A program made the position numbers and the translations under genes. DNA of 64,000 nt, taken from assembly GCF_003054265.1 (NCBI RefSeq), contig NZ_QBKT01000001.1, forward strand, positions 248,001 through 312,000. Direction: 5' to 3'. This stretch comes from Kordia periserrulae. Its GTDB lineage: Bacteria > Bacteroidota > Bacteroidia > Flavobacteriales > Flavobacteriaceae. The number at the start of each line of letters is the position of its first letter. Position 1 is the stretch's first letter. The notes under the pieces are model-generated. The model saw only the letters and a list, made by a program, of their open reading frames with translations. It was not told the origin of the DNA and searched no databases. Positions 9,418 through 18,297 of this stretch are shown here, in pieces.

Positions 9418-10170
9418 ATGCAAGCTACTACGATTGATGAAGTGATTTCATTTTTAGAAGAAATCATTCAAAAAAATAAGGAGATTCCAAGCACGATGGG
9501 CTATTTCGCTGCCTTGTATCACAAAGTGACTTGCAAAGTGAAAGAAGGTATTGAGAACGATTTTTTTGATGACAATCCGCGCATGGAACAACTAGATGTT
9601 ATTTTTGCAAATCGTTATTTGCAAGCGTATTCTGAGTTTCAAAACGGTACAAAACCTACCGATTCTTGGCAAATTGCTTTTGAAGAAGCAGATAGTTATT
9701 GGTTGATTGTGTTGCAGCATTTGTTATTGGGAATGAACGCACATATCAATCTCGATTTGGGAATTGCTGCCGCAGAAGTCATGAAAGGAAAAAATATTGA
9801 CGATTTACAAAACGACTTTAATAAAATCAACACAATTTTAGGCGAACTCGTCCATGATGTTCAAAAGGAATTATCACTGATTTGGACGTTTTTAGCCAAA
9901 ATTTTAAAGAAAACAGAGAAATTCAGCATCATTTTGACCGATTTTAGCATGAAACTTGCCAGAGACGGCGCATGGAAATACGCGACACTTTTGGCGAATT
10001 CACCTGAAACAGAATGGCAAAAACTCATTCAGGAACGAGATGTCAAAGTTGTTAAAAAAGCCAATTTGGTCATCAATCCAGGATTTATTGCACGATTGAT
10101 TTTAAAAATCATCCGATTAGAAGAAACTGGAACTATTAAAACACGCATTGAGATTTTGCAAAAAGACTAG
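9418..10170 (+). CDS. DUF5995 family protein
   Basis: Soluble, mostly helical protein of 250 residues of unknown function. The central GMNAHINLDLGIA segment (about residues 103-115) is the hallmark I associate with the DUF5995 family. There is no signal peptide or membrane segment. The preceding 130 bases contain a T/G-rich low-complexity run (9295-9340). It faces gldC tail to tail, with 39 bases between the stops. Confidence 0.75.
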   Translation: MQATTIDEVISFLEEIIQKNKEIPSTMGYFAALYHKVTCKVKEGIENDFFDDNPRMEQLDVIFANRYLQAYSEFQNGTKPTDSWQIAFEEADSYWLIVLQHLLLGMNAHINLDLGIAAAEVMKGKNIDDLQNDFNKINTILGELVHDVQKELSLIWTFLAKILKKTEKFSIILTDFSMKLARDGAWKYATLLANSPETEWQKLIQERDVKVVKKANLVINPGFIARLILKIIRLEETGTIKTRIEILQKD

Positions 10171-10209
10171 TTTTCGGCTTCGCCCAAACTACATGTTTTT
10201 ACAAGCTAT

Positions 10210-10548
10210 CTACTTCTTAATAATTTCAAGCTTTTCAGCAAAATAATCACAAAAATCGAGCATGGTTGCGCTCATTTTTTCATCGTTCGTTGCGCGTTGA
10301 AATGTACGTGCCATAGATACTAATGTTTGATGATAAAACACTTTCATTTCGTCAACAGGCATGTCTTTTGTCCACAAATCGATACGCAGACTTTCTTGCG
10401 CTTTATGATCCCACACAGACAACATCACTGCTTTGGAAGGCTCATTTTCAATTCCGCCATCTTTCGCGGTCCAATTGATAGCTTCTGGCACATTATTTTC
10501 ATCAACCGTTACTGCTATTTTTATTTCGGACGTTACTTTTTTCGCCAT
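10210..10548 (-). CDS. gldC: Gliding motility protein GldC
   Basis: Small soluble protein of 112 residues of the GldC family, needed for full gliding in Flavobacterium johnsoniae. It begins with KKVTSEIKIAVTVDENNVPE and has the characteristic central segment SVWDHKAQESLRIDLWTKDM. The biochemical role is unknown in the family. The ATG overlaps the gldB stop by one base (TAATG), so the pair is translationally coupled, as in other gliding flavobacteria. Confidence 0.93.
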   Translation of the reverse strand: MAKKVTSEIKIAVTVDENNVPEAINWTAKDGGIENEPSKAVMLSVWDHKAQESLRIDLWTKDMPVDEMKVFYHQTLVSMARTFQRATNDEKMSATMLDFCDYFAEKLEIIKK

Positions 10549-11510
10549 TATTTCTTGGGTTTGTACTTTGAATTTGTAAAAATTTCTTTGGAGGATTTCC
10601 CTAAAAGATTTTGCAAAGATACATCATTATTTTCCATGTACGATTTCACAATTTGATATCCAATAAAACGCCCAATTCCACCAGGCGATTCACTGTCCAA
10701 TTCGAGATTGAATTTTGAAAATGGCGCTACGTTTAAGAACCGATTATCTAATTTATTATCAGTACTGTACAACAATTCTTTTTCAATAAAATAGGTCCAG
10801 ATTTGTTTTTCGTTGGCTTCTGCCCATGCAATTTTTTCATCTGTATAACCAAACTGCATTGCCAAACTCGCTTTCGGCACTAATAATGATTTAAGATATT
10901 GCACTTTTCCGTGATAAATCATTTTACTTAAAAACGTACGTTCACGTGGTGGTTTTACTTGTGTATACGCAAACTCATTGGCAATATCAACAGGAATCAT
11001 TTCTTTTTCAAAGCTTTGTGAAATGTACTTTTGAATGCCGTCGTAAAATTTGTGATTTTTACCCAAATAGGTATTCAACGCAATTAAAATCATGTCTTGG
11101 TATAGAATGACTTTTTTGCGATAATCTTCGGTTGTTACCGTAAATACTTTTGGCGTATCGTATTCAGGAAAATAGTATTCCAAATGTTGCAACACCGATT
11201 TTATATCGCGCTGCACAGGCGCAAAATCTGAAAAGACAGTATTAATTTCAGTTTTTAATTCTTTTTGTAGCGGATCGTTCATGGTGTAAATCCACGTAGA
11301 ATCTGGAATCGAAGCCGGAAAGAATAACGGATAGGTTTCTTTCAATTTTGGCAAATCAGAAGGTTTAGCTCCTAAAAAGACCTGATCAAACCGAACTACA
11401 TTTACATCTAAGGGAATTGCCGAAATTTCTTTTTCGAGCGGATTTTCTTCAGCACAACCAATCACGAACAATACTATTAAAAACACTAACTTTTTCATCA
11501 TTTTTTTCAT
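10548..11510 (-). CDS. gldB: Gliding motility lipoprotein GldB
   Basis: Cell-envelope lipoprotein of 320 residues, essential for gliding in characterised flavobacteria. A signal sequence of about 18 residues ends in the lipobox F-V-I-G-C (Cys19), followed by AEENPLEKE. The rest matches the GldB layout, including DVNVVRFDQVF after the lipobox and the Gly-rich ESPGGIGRFIGYQIVKSYM near the C-terminus. It is divergent from nadE and directly coupled to gldC. Confidence 0.93.
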   Translation of the reverse strand: MKKMMKKLVFLIVLFVIGCAEENPLEKEISAIPLDVNVVRFDQVFLGAKPSDLPKLKETYPLFFPASIPDSTWIYTMNDPLQKELKTEINTVFSDFAPVQRDIKSVLQHLEYYFPEYDTPKVFTVTTEDYRKKVILYQDMILIALNTYLGKNHKFYDGIQKYISQSFEKEMIPVDIANEFAYTQVKPPRERTFLSKMIYHGKVQYLKSLLVPKASLAMQFGYTDEKIAWAEANEKQIWTYFIEKELLYSTDNKLDNRFLNVAPFSKFNLELDSESPGGIGRFIGYQIVKSYMENNDVSLQNLLGKSSKEIFTNSKYKPKK

Positions 11511-11703
11511 AAAGCAATTCGATACATTTAACTTCTATTTTTATTTTTTATTGCGTGACTATCTTTGGACTGCAAAGTTACTTTTTTTATCTTGTAAAAA
11601 AATTGAAACCGATGAAATGCGCTGACACAATTGCATTACAAATAACTAAAATTGGTGCTGGTAAATTTTATCTGACAGAAATTAATAAGCAAACATAAAA
11701 TAG

Positions 11704-12492
11704 ATGAAAACTCAACAGGTGATTGACCATATTGTCGAATGGTTAAAAGATTATGCTACTAAGGCAAAAGTAAACGGATTTGTAGTGGGTGTATCGGGCG
11801 GAATTGACTCTGCCGTAACCTCTACATTGTGTGCCAAAACAGGCTTACCAACCTTATGTATTGAAATGCCCATTCACCAAGCAAAAAGTCACGTAACACG
11901 TGCCCAAGAACATATCAAACAATTAAAAGAACGCTTTGAAAATGTGGCAGATACACGTGTAGATTTGACACCTGTTTTTGAAGAATTTAAAACAGAAGTT
12001 TCTTTAGAAGGCAAACAGGCAACGGTTGACATGGCGTTGGCAAATACCAGAGCGCGTTTGCGTATGACCACTTTATATTATCACGCAGGATTGCTAGGAC
12101 GATTGGTTGCGGGAACAGGAAACAAAGTTGAGGATTTTGGTGTTGGTTTTTACACAAAATACGGCGATGGCGGCGTGGATTTGAGTCCCATAGCAGATTT
12201 GATGAAAAGTGAAGTATATCAGTTAGGTGCAGCACTAGAAGTGCCAGAATCTATTATGAAAGCTGCGCCTTCTGATGGTTTATTTGGCGATGCTCGAAGT
12301 GACGAAGATCAAATCGGAGCGAACTATGACGAACTAGAGTGGGCAATGCGTATGGATGATGAAGGAAAAACTGCTGACGATTTTACTGGAAGACAACAAG
12401 AAGTGTTCAAAATTTACAAACGATACAATACTGCGAACCAACATAAAATGATTCCAATTCCAGTCTGTATAATACCGCAAAATCTTACATAA
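11704..12492 (+). CDS. nadE: NH3-dependent NAD+ synthetase
   Basis: Converts deamido-NAD+ to NAD+ with ATP and ammonia. The N-type ATP-pyrophosphatase loop SGGIDS is at residues 31-36. At 262 residues it lacks the N-terminal glutaminase domain of long NadE forms, so ammonia is the expected nitrogen source. The later VAGTGNKVEDFGVGFYTKYGDGG segment is the conserved synthetase core. It is divergent from gldB and followed by the LuxR-type regulator. Confidence 0.96.
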   Translation: MKTQQVIDHIVEWLKDYATKAKVNGFVVGVSGGIDSAVTSTLCAKTGLPTLCIEMPIHQAKSHVTRAQEHIKQLKERFENVADTRVDLTPVFEEFKTEVSLEGKQATVDMALANTRARLRMTTLYYHAGLLGRLVAGTGNKVEDFGVGFYTKYGDGGVDLSPIADLMKSEVYQLGAALEVPESIMKAAPSDGLFGDARSDEDQIGANYDELEWAMRMDDEGKTADDFTGRQQEVFKIYKRYNTANQHKMIPIPVCIIPQNLT

Positions 12493-12580
12493 AAAATCGC
12501 CTTTTTTAATAGTTTTTATAAAAATTTGTTTAAATTTGTCGATACAGACCCCCTAAACCTGAAATAAAAATTGATTCGCT

Positions 12581-12625
12581 TTTATGTGCACATCTTTATG
12601 TCCATAAACGAAACTATCTTTATGT
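12581..12625 (+). promoter_or_regulatory. Three TTTATGT direct repeats ahead of the LuxR-type regulator
   Basis: TTTATGT occurs at 12581-12587, 12595-12601 and 12619-12625, within 85 bases upstream of the regulator start. The longer unit ATCTTTATGT is shared by the second and third copies. This could be an operator for autoregulation, but in AT-rich DNA such a heptamer can recur by chance. Confidence 0.3.
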
Positions 12626-12662
12626 GATGGTCTGATTTAATAATAACTTTAAAAACTAAATT

Positions 12663-13292
12663 ATGGTTAAAGTATTAATTGCAGACAATCATCCTATTGT
12701 TCGTAAAGGAATTAAATCCTTATTCAAGAACTCTACTGAGATTGATGTCGTAGGAAAAGCTGCGACAACTTCTGAATTATTTGATTTTATCAGTCAAGAA
12801 TCAGTTGATGTAGTATTATTGGAAATGGATATTCCTGAAGTCAATGGAATTACTGCTTTGAGAAGACTTAAAAAAGACTTCCCTGACGTGAAAGTAATTA
12901 TGTTTAGCTCGCATTCTGAAGATGTTTACGCTGTAAGCACACTTAGAGCTGGAGCTTCTGGTTACTTATCAAAATCTGTAGCTACAAATGTTATTAAAGA
13001 AGCGATTACCAAAGTTATGAATGGAGGCATCTATATCAGTAACGAGTTAGCGCAACGCTTAGCATTTGACGAAAGCACAAACAAACCCCGCAGATTCTTC
13101 AGACGTTTGTCTACGAGAGAAGTTGAAGTGTTAAAACTTTTAGCTTCTGGTAAACGTAACAAACATGTTGCTGAAGAGTTAAATCTGAACGAAAAAACTG
13201 TGAGCACATACAAAGCTCGCCTAATGCGTAAGTTGAACGTAGACAACTTGGTTGATTTACTACAACAAGCAAAAGCATTAGAATTACTGTAA
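12663..13292 (+). CDS. LuxR/NarL-family regulator with degenerate receiver domain
   Basis: A 209-residue protein with an N-terminal receiver (about 1-120) and a C-terminal LuxR-type helix-turn-helix (about 145-209: LSTREVEVLKLLASG...NEKTVSTYKARLMRKL). The receiver is atypical: the phospho-acceptor Asp is Glu54 (LLEMDIPEVNG) and the second acidic-pocket residue is Asn9 (ADNHP). The Ser in MFSS and the Lys in YLSKS are kept. Asp-to-Glu often mimics the phosphorylated state, so activity without a kinase is likely; this is inference. No histidine kinase gene is nearby. Confidence 0.9.
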   Translation: MVKVLIADNHPIVRKGIKSLFKNSTEIDVVGKAATTSELFDFISQESVDVVLLEMDIPEVNGITALRRLKKDFPDVKVIMFSSHSEDVYAVSTLRAGASGYLSKSVATNVIKEAITKVMNGGIYISNELAQRLAFDESTNKPRRFFRRLSTREVEVLKLLASGKRNKHVAEELNLNEKTVSTYKARLMRKLNVDNLVDLLQQAKALELL

Positions 13293-13340
13293 CTAAATTG
13301 CATTATTGTAAAGATTTCCCTTTACTACAGTAAAAATTTT

Positions 13341-13387
13341 GATGATGATATGTGTACTGAAAAGTATGTATATCATCATTTTTTTTA
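13341..13387 (+). terminator. Intrinsic terminator after the LuxR-type regulator
   Basis: Stem ATGATGATAT (13342-13351) pairs with ATATCATCAT (13370-13379). It continues inward through wobble pairs to a GAAA loop and is followed by a run of eight T. It lies 50 bases after the regulator stop. Confidence 0.8.
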
Positions 13388-13485
13388 CTTTCAGATGTTA
13401 GTTGTGAGATATGAGTACTGATTGACGATTGTTGATTGACGATTGTTGATTTTTGAAATCTCAATACTAATATCGAAATACTACC

Positions 13486-15447
13486 TCAAATCACCCTCTT
13501 CAACTGTTCCGAAAGTGATTTTTTTAAGAAGATATAATCTTTGATTTCCTCTAAAACCTGTTGCAACTCTTCAACTTTAGTATCTTCTGTCAGACTGAGT
13601 TTGAGTTCTTCTATTTTTAGATTGATAAGAAAGCAGCGTAGTGAAAGTATGGTTTCGTTGGTCAATTGCGCAATGGTTTCTTCTTTGGGTTTTACGAAGA
13701 TGTTTTGCGCTTCCCAATTGTGTAGTTCGTATTGCTCTTCGCGCATGAGAATATCTGTAATTTCACTTGCAACTTCTGGCTCTATTTCGTTGACAAACGC
13801 ATCGAGTTCTAGTTTGCCTGTTTCGTTGAGTTTTTCGATAGCGCGATAGTAAATCGTTTTGAATTTTTCATTTGCCAAATCAATTTCATCTTGTTGTAAA
13901 TCGAGATAGAGTTTTTGAAAGACTTTTGCATCAAAGAGTTCACGCTCCATTTTGAGTTCGCCATCTTCATCTTCTTTTAAAATCAAGTCTTCAAACGTCG
14001 CTTCCATGTTTCCGTAGAGCAATAAGATTTCAATGATTTTTCGCTCCAACACATATTGCTGATCAACAGCTTCTGCCTTTTTTTCAGGTTTGATTACCTC
14101 AAACGTTTTTTGCTCTTGCTTGATTTTTTTGTTGGCATCCTTGATGTTTTTGTTTTGCAATTGCGCTAAGGTTGCAAACAACACATCTTCCGAAATGTCC
14201 ATGATACGCGATGTTTCACGCAAATACAACTCCTGTTTGATACGATCAGAAACTCTCGAAATACTCGACATCATGTCGTTGATGACTTCCGCCTTTTTAA
14301 TCGGATCGTTTTTTGCGACTTCCATCAGCAACGAAGCTTTGTAGCTGATAAAGTCTTTGACGTTATTTTCAAAATATGCCAACACATCTTCCAACGCGTT
14401 GTTTTTGGCAAAACTATCCGGATCTTCTCCCTCTGGAAACGTACATACACGAACATTCATGTCTTGCTCCAAAATCAAATCCACACCACGAAGCGACGCG
14501 CGAATTCCCGCAGCATCTCCATCATAGAGAATCGTAATATTTTTTGTCAAACGATTGATTAAGCGAATTTGCTCCGCCGTTAAGGCAGTTCCCGACGAAG
14601 AAACGACATTGTGAATGCCCGCTTGATGCATTTGAATTACATCCGTATATCCTTCTACCAAATAGCAATTATCTTCTTTGGCAATAGCTTGCTTTGCGTA
14701 ATACAATCCGTAAAGCACTTTACTTTTATGGTAAATATCACTTTCGGGTGAATTGAGGTATTTGGCAGCTTTTTTATCATTCGTCAAAATTCGTCCACCG
14801 AAACCCAATACGCGTCCGCTCATACTGTGAATTGGAAACATGACACGTCCTTTGAAACGGTCAAAACGCTTTTCACCTTTTACAATAGTAAGTCCCGTTT
14901 TTTCTAAATAGGTAAGATTGTAACCTTCTTTCAAAGCTGTATCCGTAAATGCGCTCCACTCATCCAACGCATATCCCAAACCAAATTTTTTGATGGTTTC
15001 CGTCGTAAAACCTCGTTCTTTAAAATAAGTAAGTCCAATCGCTTTTCCTTGCGGCGATTCCCAAAGGATTTCTTCATGATATTTTTTGGCATATTCCGAC
15101 ACCAAATACATACTTTCCTTTTCGTTGGCTAGTGCTTTTTCTTCGTCGGTGCGCTCGGTTTCTTCAATTTCAATTCCATATTTTTTTGCCAAATAGCGAA
15201 TGGCTTCCGGATAGGTAAAATGCTCGTGTTCCATGAGAAATGCTACTACATTTCCGCCTTTTCCAGAACTAAAATCTTTCCAAATTTGCTTTACGGGCGA
15301 CACCATAAACGACGGTGTGCGTTCGTCCGAGAATGGACTTAACCCTTTGAAGTTGCTTCCCGATTTTTTGAGTTGCACAAAATCGCCAATCACTTCTTCT
15401 ACGCGAGAAATGTCAAATACAGCATCTATGGTCGATTTAGCAATCAA
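13486..15447 (-). CDS. dnaG: DNA primase without zinc ligands
   Basis: Synthesises RNA primers for replication. The order is an N-terminal zinc-ribbon-like domain (1-100), the TOPRIM catalytic core (about 230-345, with VEGYTDVIQMHQAG and ILYDGDAAGIRAS) and a C-terminal helicase-interacting region. The four zinc ligands of the CHC2 domain are replaced, at identical spacing, by Ser37, Ser40, Asp58 and Ser61 (GLSPFS...KDFSSGKGG). The surrounding fold residues are kept, so the domain probably folds without metal. I recall this from other flavobacteria. The product is 653 residues. Confidence 0.95.
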   Translation of the reverse strand: MIAKSTIDAVFDISRVEEVIGDFVQLKKSGSNFKGLSPFSDERTPSFMVSPVKQIWKDFSSGKGGNVVAFLMEHEHFTYPEAIRYLAKKYGIEIEETERTDEEKALANEKESMYLVSEYAKKYHEEILWESPQGKAIGLTYFKERGFTTETIKKFGLGYALDEWSAFTDTALKEGYNLTYLEKTGLTIVKGEKRFDRFKGRVMFPIHSMSGRVLGFGGRILTNDKKAAKYLNSPESDIYHKSKVLYGLYYAKQAIAKEDNCYLVEGYTDVIQMHQAGIHNVVSSSGTALTAEQIRLINRLTKNITILYDGDAAGIRASLRGVDLILEQDMNVRVCTFPEGEDPDSFAKNNALEDVLAYFENNVKDFISYKASLLMEVAKNDPIKKAEVINDMMSSISRVSDRIKQELYLRETSRIMDISEDVLFATLAQLQNKNIKDANKKIKQEQKTFEVIKPEKKAEAVDQQYVLERKIIEILLLYGNMEATFEDLILKEDEDGELKMERELFDAKVFQKLYLDLQQDEIDLANEKFKTIYYRAIEKLNETGKLELDAFVNEIEPEVASEITDILMREEQYELHNWEAQNIFVKPKEETIAQLTNETILSLRCFLINLKIEELKLSLTEDTKVEELQQVLEEIKDYIFLKKSLSEQLKRVI

Positions 15448-15827
15448 AGGTTTTGTGATTTTTAGGAATGAACTTCAAAAATACTAAGTTTCGAGGGAAT
15501 TTTGAACGTTGGATGCTGAATTTTGAATTCTCTTTCAAAGGAAATCCTTAAACTTCTATCTAAAAATGGAATTTCATAGTACTTTTCGATACAAATTTGC
15601 CTTATTTCGACAAGATCAATGAGCGGCAAATCCACTCGAAGTGATGGCAACTTTTAATGTGTAAATTTGATAATTTGAAAATGTACCAATGATTTTAACA
15701 GTTGCAATCTTGAAACTGAATTTACAACAAAGATACTAAACGTCACTTCGAGTAAAATCTTGAAAAGATTTTGTATCGAGAAGTACTATGGAATCTAGCC
15801 TAATTCAACATTTAAAATTCATCATTT
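15448..15827. other. Intergenic region with dispersed repeats
   Basis: A 380-base spacer between dnaG and the outer-membrane protein gene. It holds a copy of the TCACTTCGAG ... TATCGAGAAGTACT palindromic repeat (15741-15790) and AT-rich runs of the GAATTTTGAA type that recur at 45.6 and 57.7 kb. The 62-codon minus frame inside it has no recognisable features. Confidence 0.6.
15741..15790. repeat. Dispersed palindromic repeat, family 1 copy
   Basis: Reads GTCACTTCGAGT, an inner inverted repeat AAAATCTTGAAAAGATTTTG, then TATCGAGAAGTACT. The same framework occurs inverted at 39742-39789 and 57494-57545. It is intergenic and can form a hairpin. Confidence 0.7.
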
Positions 15828-16886
15828 CTAAAAAACATCCAATCGCACACCTAACGAAATATTGCGTTGTTTAGTATTTGGACTTTTGAAGATTGGCGAC
15901 AGGTCGTATTTGCAGTACAAACTCATATCGTCCCAACCAATATACGCGCCCAAACCATAGACAAAGTTATTGGTATTGAAATTTCTGCGGATTTCTTGGT
16001 CTACATTATCGCCGTTTTCAGCATAGCGTAGTTTTTGCTTTACAGCTAAGTTGACACCGAAATAACCACCCAATCCAATTTTGAATTTTGAGTTGGTGTA
16101 ATAGCGCACATAACGTTCATTTTCCACTTTGCGTGAAGGACCAAATTCAAAGTATAACGGGATTGTTAAATTGGTCATTCGTATTTTGGAACGATTCAAA
16201 TCGTTGGGAAATTGCTCTAGCGTTGTCAAGTCGCCATTATCAACAAAATAGCGATTTCCCGTAGGTTTTAAGTTGTTGTATTGCAGCGTTAAACCATAGC
16301 GAAAACGTACAAAGTTGTGATTTTTAGCAACACGTGTGCTCCACAGAATTCCAAATTCGAAGAATCGCGAACCGCCCATTCTGTAATCGGAATCGCTGAG
16401 AGAAACACCATCTTGTATAGCATTATTAAAACCAAATGCAAACATGATGTCAGATTTCGTGCGACGGTCATAGCGAATAGGTCGTTTTTTGATTTTTCGG
16501 GTATCAAATACTTCTCCAAATCGAATAAAACTTCCTTTTTCACGAATGTAATAGCCCGTTATCATTTCGCGTTTGTTTTTCGCCATACGATATTCGATGT
16601 TTGCTACGGACAATTTTGCTGCTTTCTTTTTTTGTTTTTCAGCTTCTTCGGGAGTGATTTTTCCTTTTTCTAAATCTTCATTAATCAGATTTACTTTTCG
16701 TTTGAGCAACTCCTTTTCATCTTCCGTGATGGCTTTTAAAAGACCTTCAAGGTATTGTTTTTCACGCTCCTTTTTAAGTGTAATGGAATCTTTTGTTTGA
16801 TTCGGAATGCTGTCTTTTTGTTGTGCTTTTGCACTAAAATTTATGCATAAGATAATCAGGCATGCATACAAAGTACTTGTTTTCAT
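15828..16886 (-). CDS. Outer-membrane beta-barrel protein
   Basis: Secreted protein of 352 residues with a signal peptide ending at about residue 21 (NFSAKA|QQ). A charged coiled-coil-like stretch (about 30-120, rich in Lys and Glu) is followed by alternating hydrophobic/polar strands ending in LGVRLDVF, a typical barrel C-terminus. It resembles PorT-like barrels, but the exact family is not recognised. It is the third gene of a probable operon with an ECF sigma factor and a membrane protein, which suggests envelope-stress-linked expression. Confidence 0.75.
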   Translation of the reverse strand: MKTSTLYACLIILCINFSAKAQQKDSIPNQTKDSITLKKEREKQYLEGLLKAITEDEKELLKRKVNLINEDLEKGKITPEEAEKQKKKAAKLSVANIEYRMAKNKREMITGYYIREKGSFIRFGEVFDTRKIKKRPIRYDRRTKSDIMFAFGFNNAIQDGVSLSDSDYRMGGSRFFEFGILWSTRVAKNHNFVRFRYGLTLQYNNLKPTGNRYFVDNGDLTTLEQFPNDLNRSKIRMTNLTIPLYFEFGPSRKVENERYVRYYTNSKFKIGLGGYFGVNLAVKQKLRYAENGDNVDQEIRRNFNTNNFVYGLGAYIGWDDMSLYCKYDLSPIFKSPNTKQRNISLGVRLDVF

Positions 16887-16935
16887 GTTCGTTTTTTTTA
16901 TGTTAATTGATGATTTTTGTAATTTTTTTGAGCGA

Positions 16936-17679
16936 TTATTGCTCGATATCTGCTGTTCGCGTTCGTTGTAAATTGCGTTTTACGAGTTCAAATACGCGTT
17001 GTTTGAATGACTTATCGAGCTCGTGTTCTACTTCGTTCAGCAATTCTTCTGCAGTGGCAATATGTGTATCATTTACTTTTTCTTCTTTGACTTTTAAATG
17101 TTTGAGCGATGCTTGTGCTTCTTTCAGTAAATAATCAATTTCCGCATCGGTGACCGTTCGTTCTTCTTTTTCAAATAATGATGCGATAGATGCCTTTAAT
17201 TCGTCATTGGAAGCTACTATGATTTCTTTTTCTTGTATAACCGTTTCTAACTTTTGCGGCACTGCTTTTTCTTGAACAACGACAGTTTGCTGCACTTCTT
17301 TTTGCAAATCGGTTTGCAATTCTTTTACCTGTTTTGTAACTTGTTTTTCAGTATTTACGATTTGTTCTGTCACAACAACATCCGTTTCTTTTGTAGGATT
17401 GATTTCTTTTTGTGGTGTGATGATTGGCTTGGATTTTTTCTGAACAGGCAATTCTTCATTCGCAATGACATCCTCCACTTTTGCCGTTTCTGAACGTAAG
17501 ATGCTAAATACAATCCAACCAATGAGCAATGCCAAACACGCTGCGTACGGAATATACATTTTTTTGCTACGCTTTTGTCTGTCGTTCGCATCAAGGCGAG
17601 CAGCGAGTGTTTCCCACGATTGCTCCGACACTTCCATTCTGCGTTCTTCTAGTAGTTGTTTGATTTCAGGCGATTTCAT
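16936..17679 (-). CDS. Probable anti-sigma factor-like membrane protein
   Basis: A 247-residue single-pass protein. A soluble N-terminus of 40 residues (IKQLLEERRMEVSEQSWETL) is followed by one transmembrane helix at about 42-61 and a long extracytoplasmic Lys/Glu/Val-rich low-complexity region. This topology, and a start overlapping the sigma gene by 14 bases, suggest an anti-sigma or co-regulator. There is no clear zinc-binding anti-sigma motif, so the role is inferred from context. Confidence 0.6.
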   Translation of the reverse strand: MKSPEIKQLLEERRMEVSEQSWETLAARLDANDRQKRSKKMYIPYAACLALLIGWIVFSILRSETAKVEDVIANEELPVQKKSKPIITPQKEINPTKETDVVVTEQIVNTEKQVTKQVKELQTDLQKEVQQTVVVQEKAVPQKLETVIQEKEIIVASNDELKASIASLFEKEERTVTDAEIDYLLKEAQASLKHLKVKEEKVNDTHIATAEELLNEVEHELDKSFKQRVFELVKRNLQRTRTADIEQ

Positions 17680-18229
17680 TAGCTCTGTTTTTTTTTGATT
17701 GTAATTGCGTTTGAAGCGTCTTTTTTGCTTTGAATAGTTGCGTTTTGGAAGTACTTACCGAAATTTGCAACATTTCTGCAATTTCTTGATGTTTGTATCC
17801 TTCTATTTCATACAAATTGAATACAATTTTATAGCCTTGCGGCAACGCATCAATCGCTTTCTGAATTTCTTCTACACCAGCATTTACGTCCATTTCACAC
17901 TCAGTGATTTCGGTATAACTTTCAATTTCTTCTACCGCAACCAGCGGATTCTTTTTTCGCAAAAACGAAATCGATTCCCGAATCATAATTCTGCGAATCC
18001 AACCTTCAAAACTTCCGTTGTGTTGAAAGGTTTTCAATTGTGTAAATACTTTGAAAAATCCCGAAAGCATGATTTCTTCTGCATCGTGAATGTTGGAAAT
18101 ATAATACCTACAAACGCTCAACATTTTTGGCGCGTGTTGTGCATACAAAACTTGCTGCGCTTTTCGGTCGTTGCGTTTTGCTCGTTTGATTAATTGTGCT
18201 TCTTGTAGATGTAATTGTATAACTTTCAC
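17666..18229 (-). CDS. RNA polymerase ECF-type sigma factor
   Basis: Sigma-70 family extracytoplasmic-function sigma factor of 187 residues. Region 2 (about 15-85) includes YISNIHDAEEIMLSGFFKVF and FEGWIRRIMIRESISFLRK. Region 4 (about 125-180) has LPQGYKIVFNLYEIEGYKHQEIAEMLQ, the promoter -35 recognition helix-turn-helix. It is first in an operon with a membrane protein and an outer-membrane barrel. The target regulon cannot be read from this window. Confidence 0.92.
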   Translation of the reverse strand: MKVIQLHLQEAQLIKRAKRNDRKAQQVLYAQHAPKMLSVCRYYISNIHDAEEIMLSGFFKVFTQLKTFQHNGSFEGWIRRIMIRESISFLRKKNPLVAVEEIESYTEITECEMDVNAGVEEIQKAIDALPQGYKIVFNLYEIEGYKHQEIAEMLQISVSTSKTQLFKAKKTLQTQLQSKKNRANEIA

Positions 18230-18297
18230 TTTACAGGCTGCTTTCTATTGACATAGACGCAATTTTTGTGCAAATGGTTGTCTGACGATGAAAAAAA

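Noticed and set aside
15462-15650. 62-codon minus frame between dnaG and the outer-membrane protein gene
   Set aside because: It runs through AT-rich dispersed-repeat DNA and shows no protein-like features.
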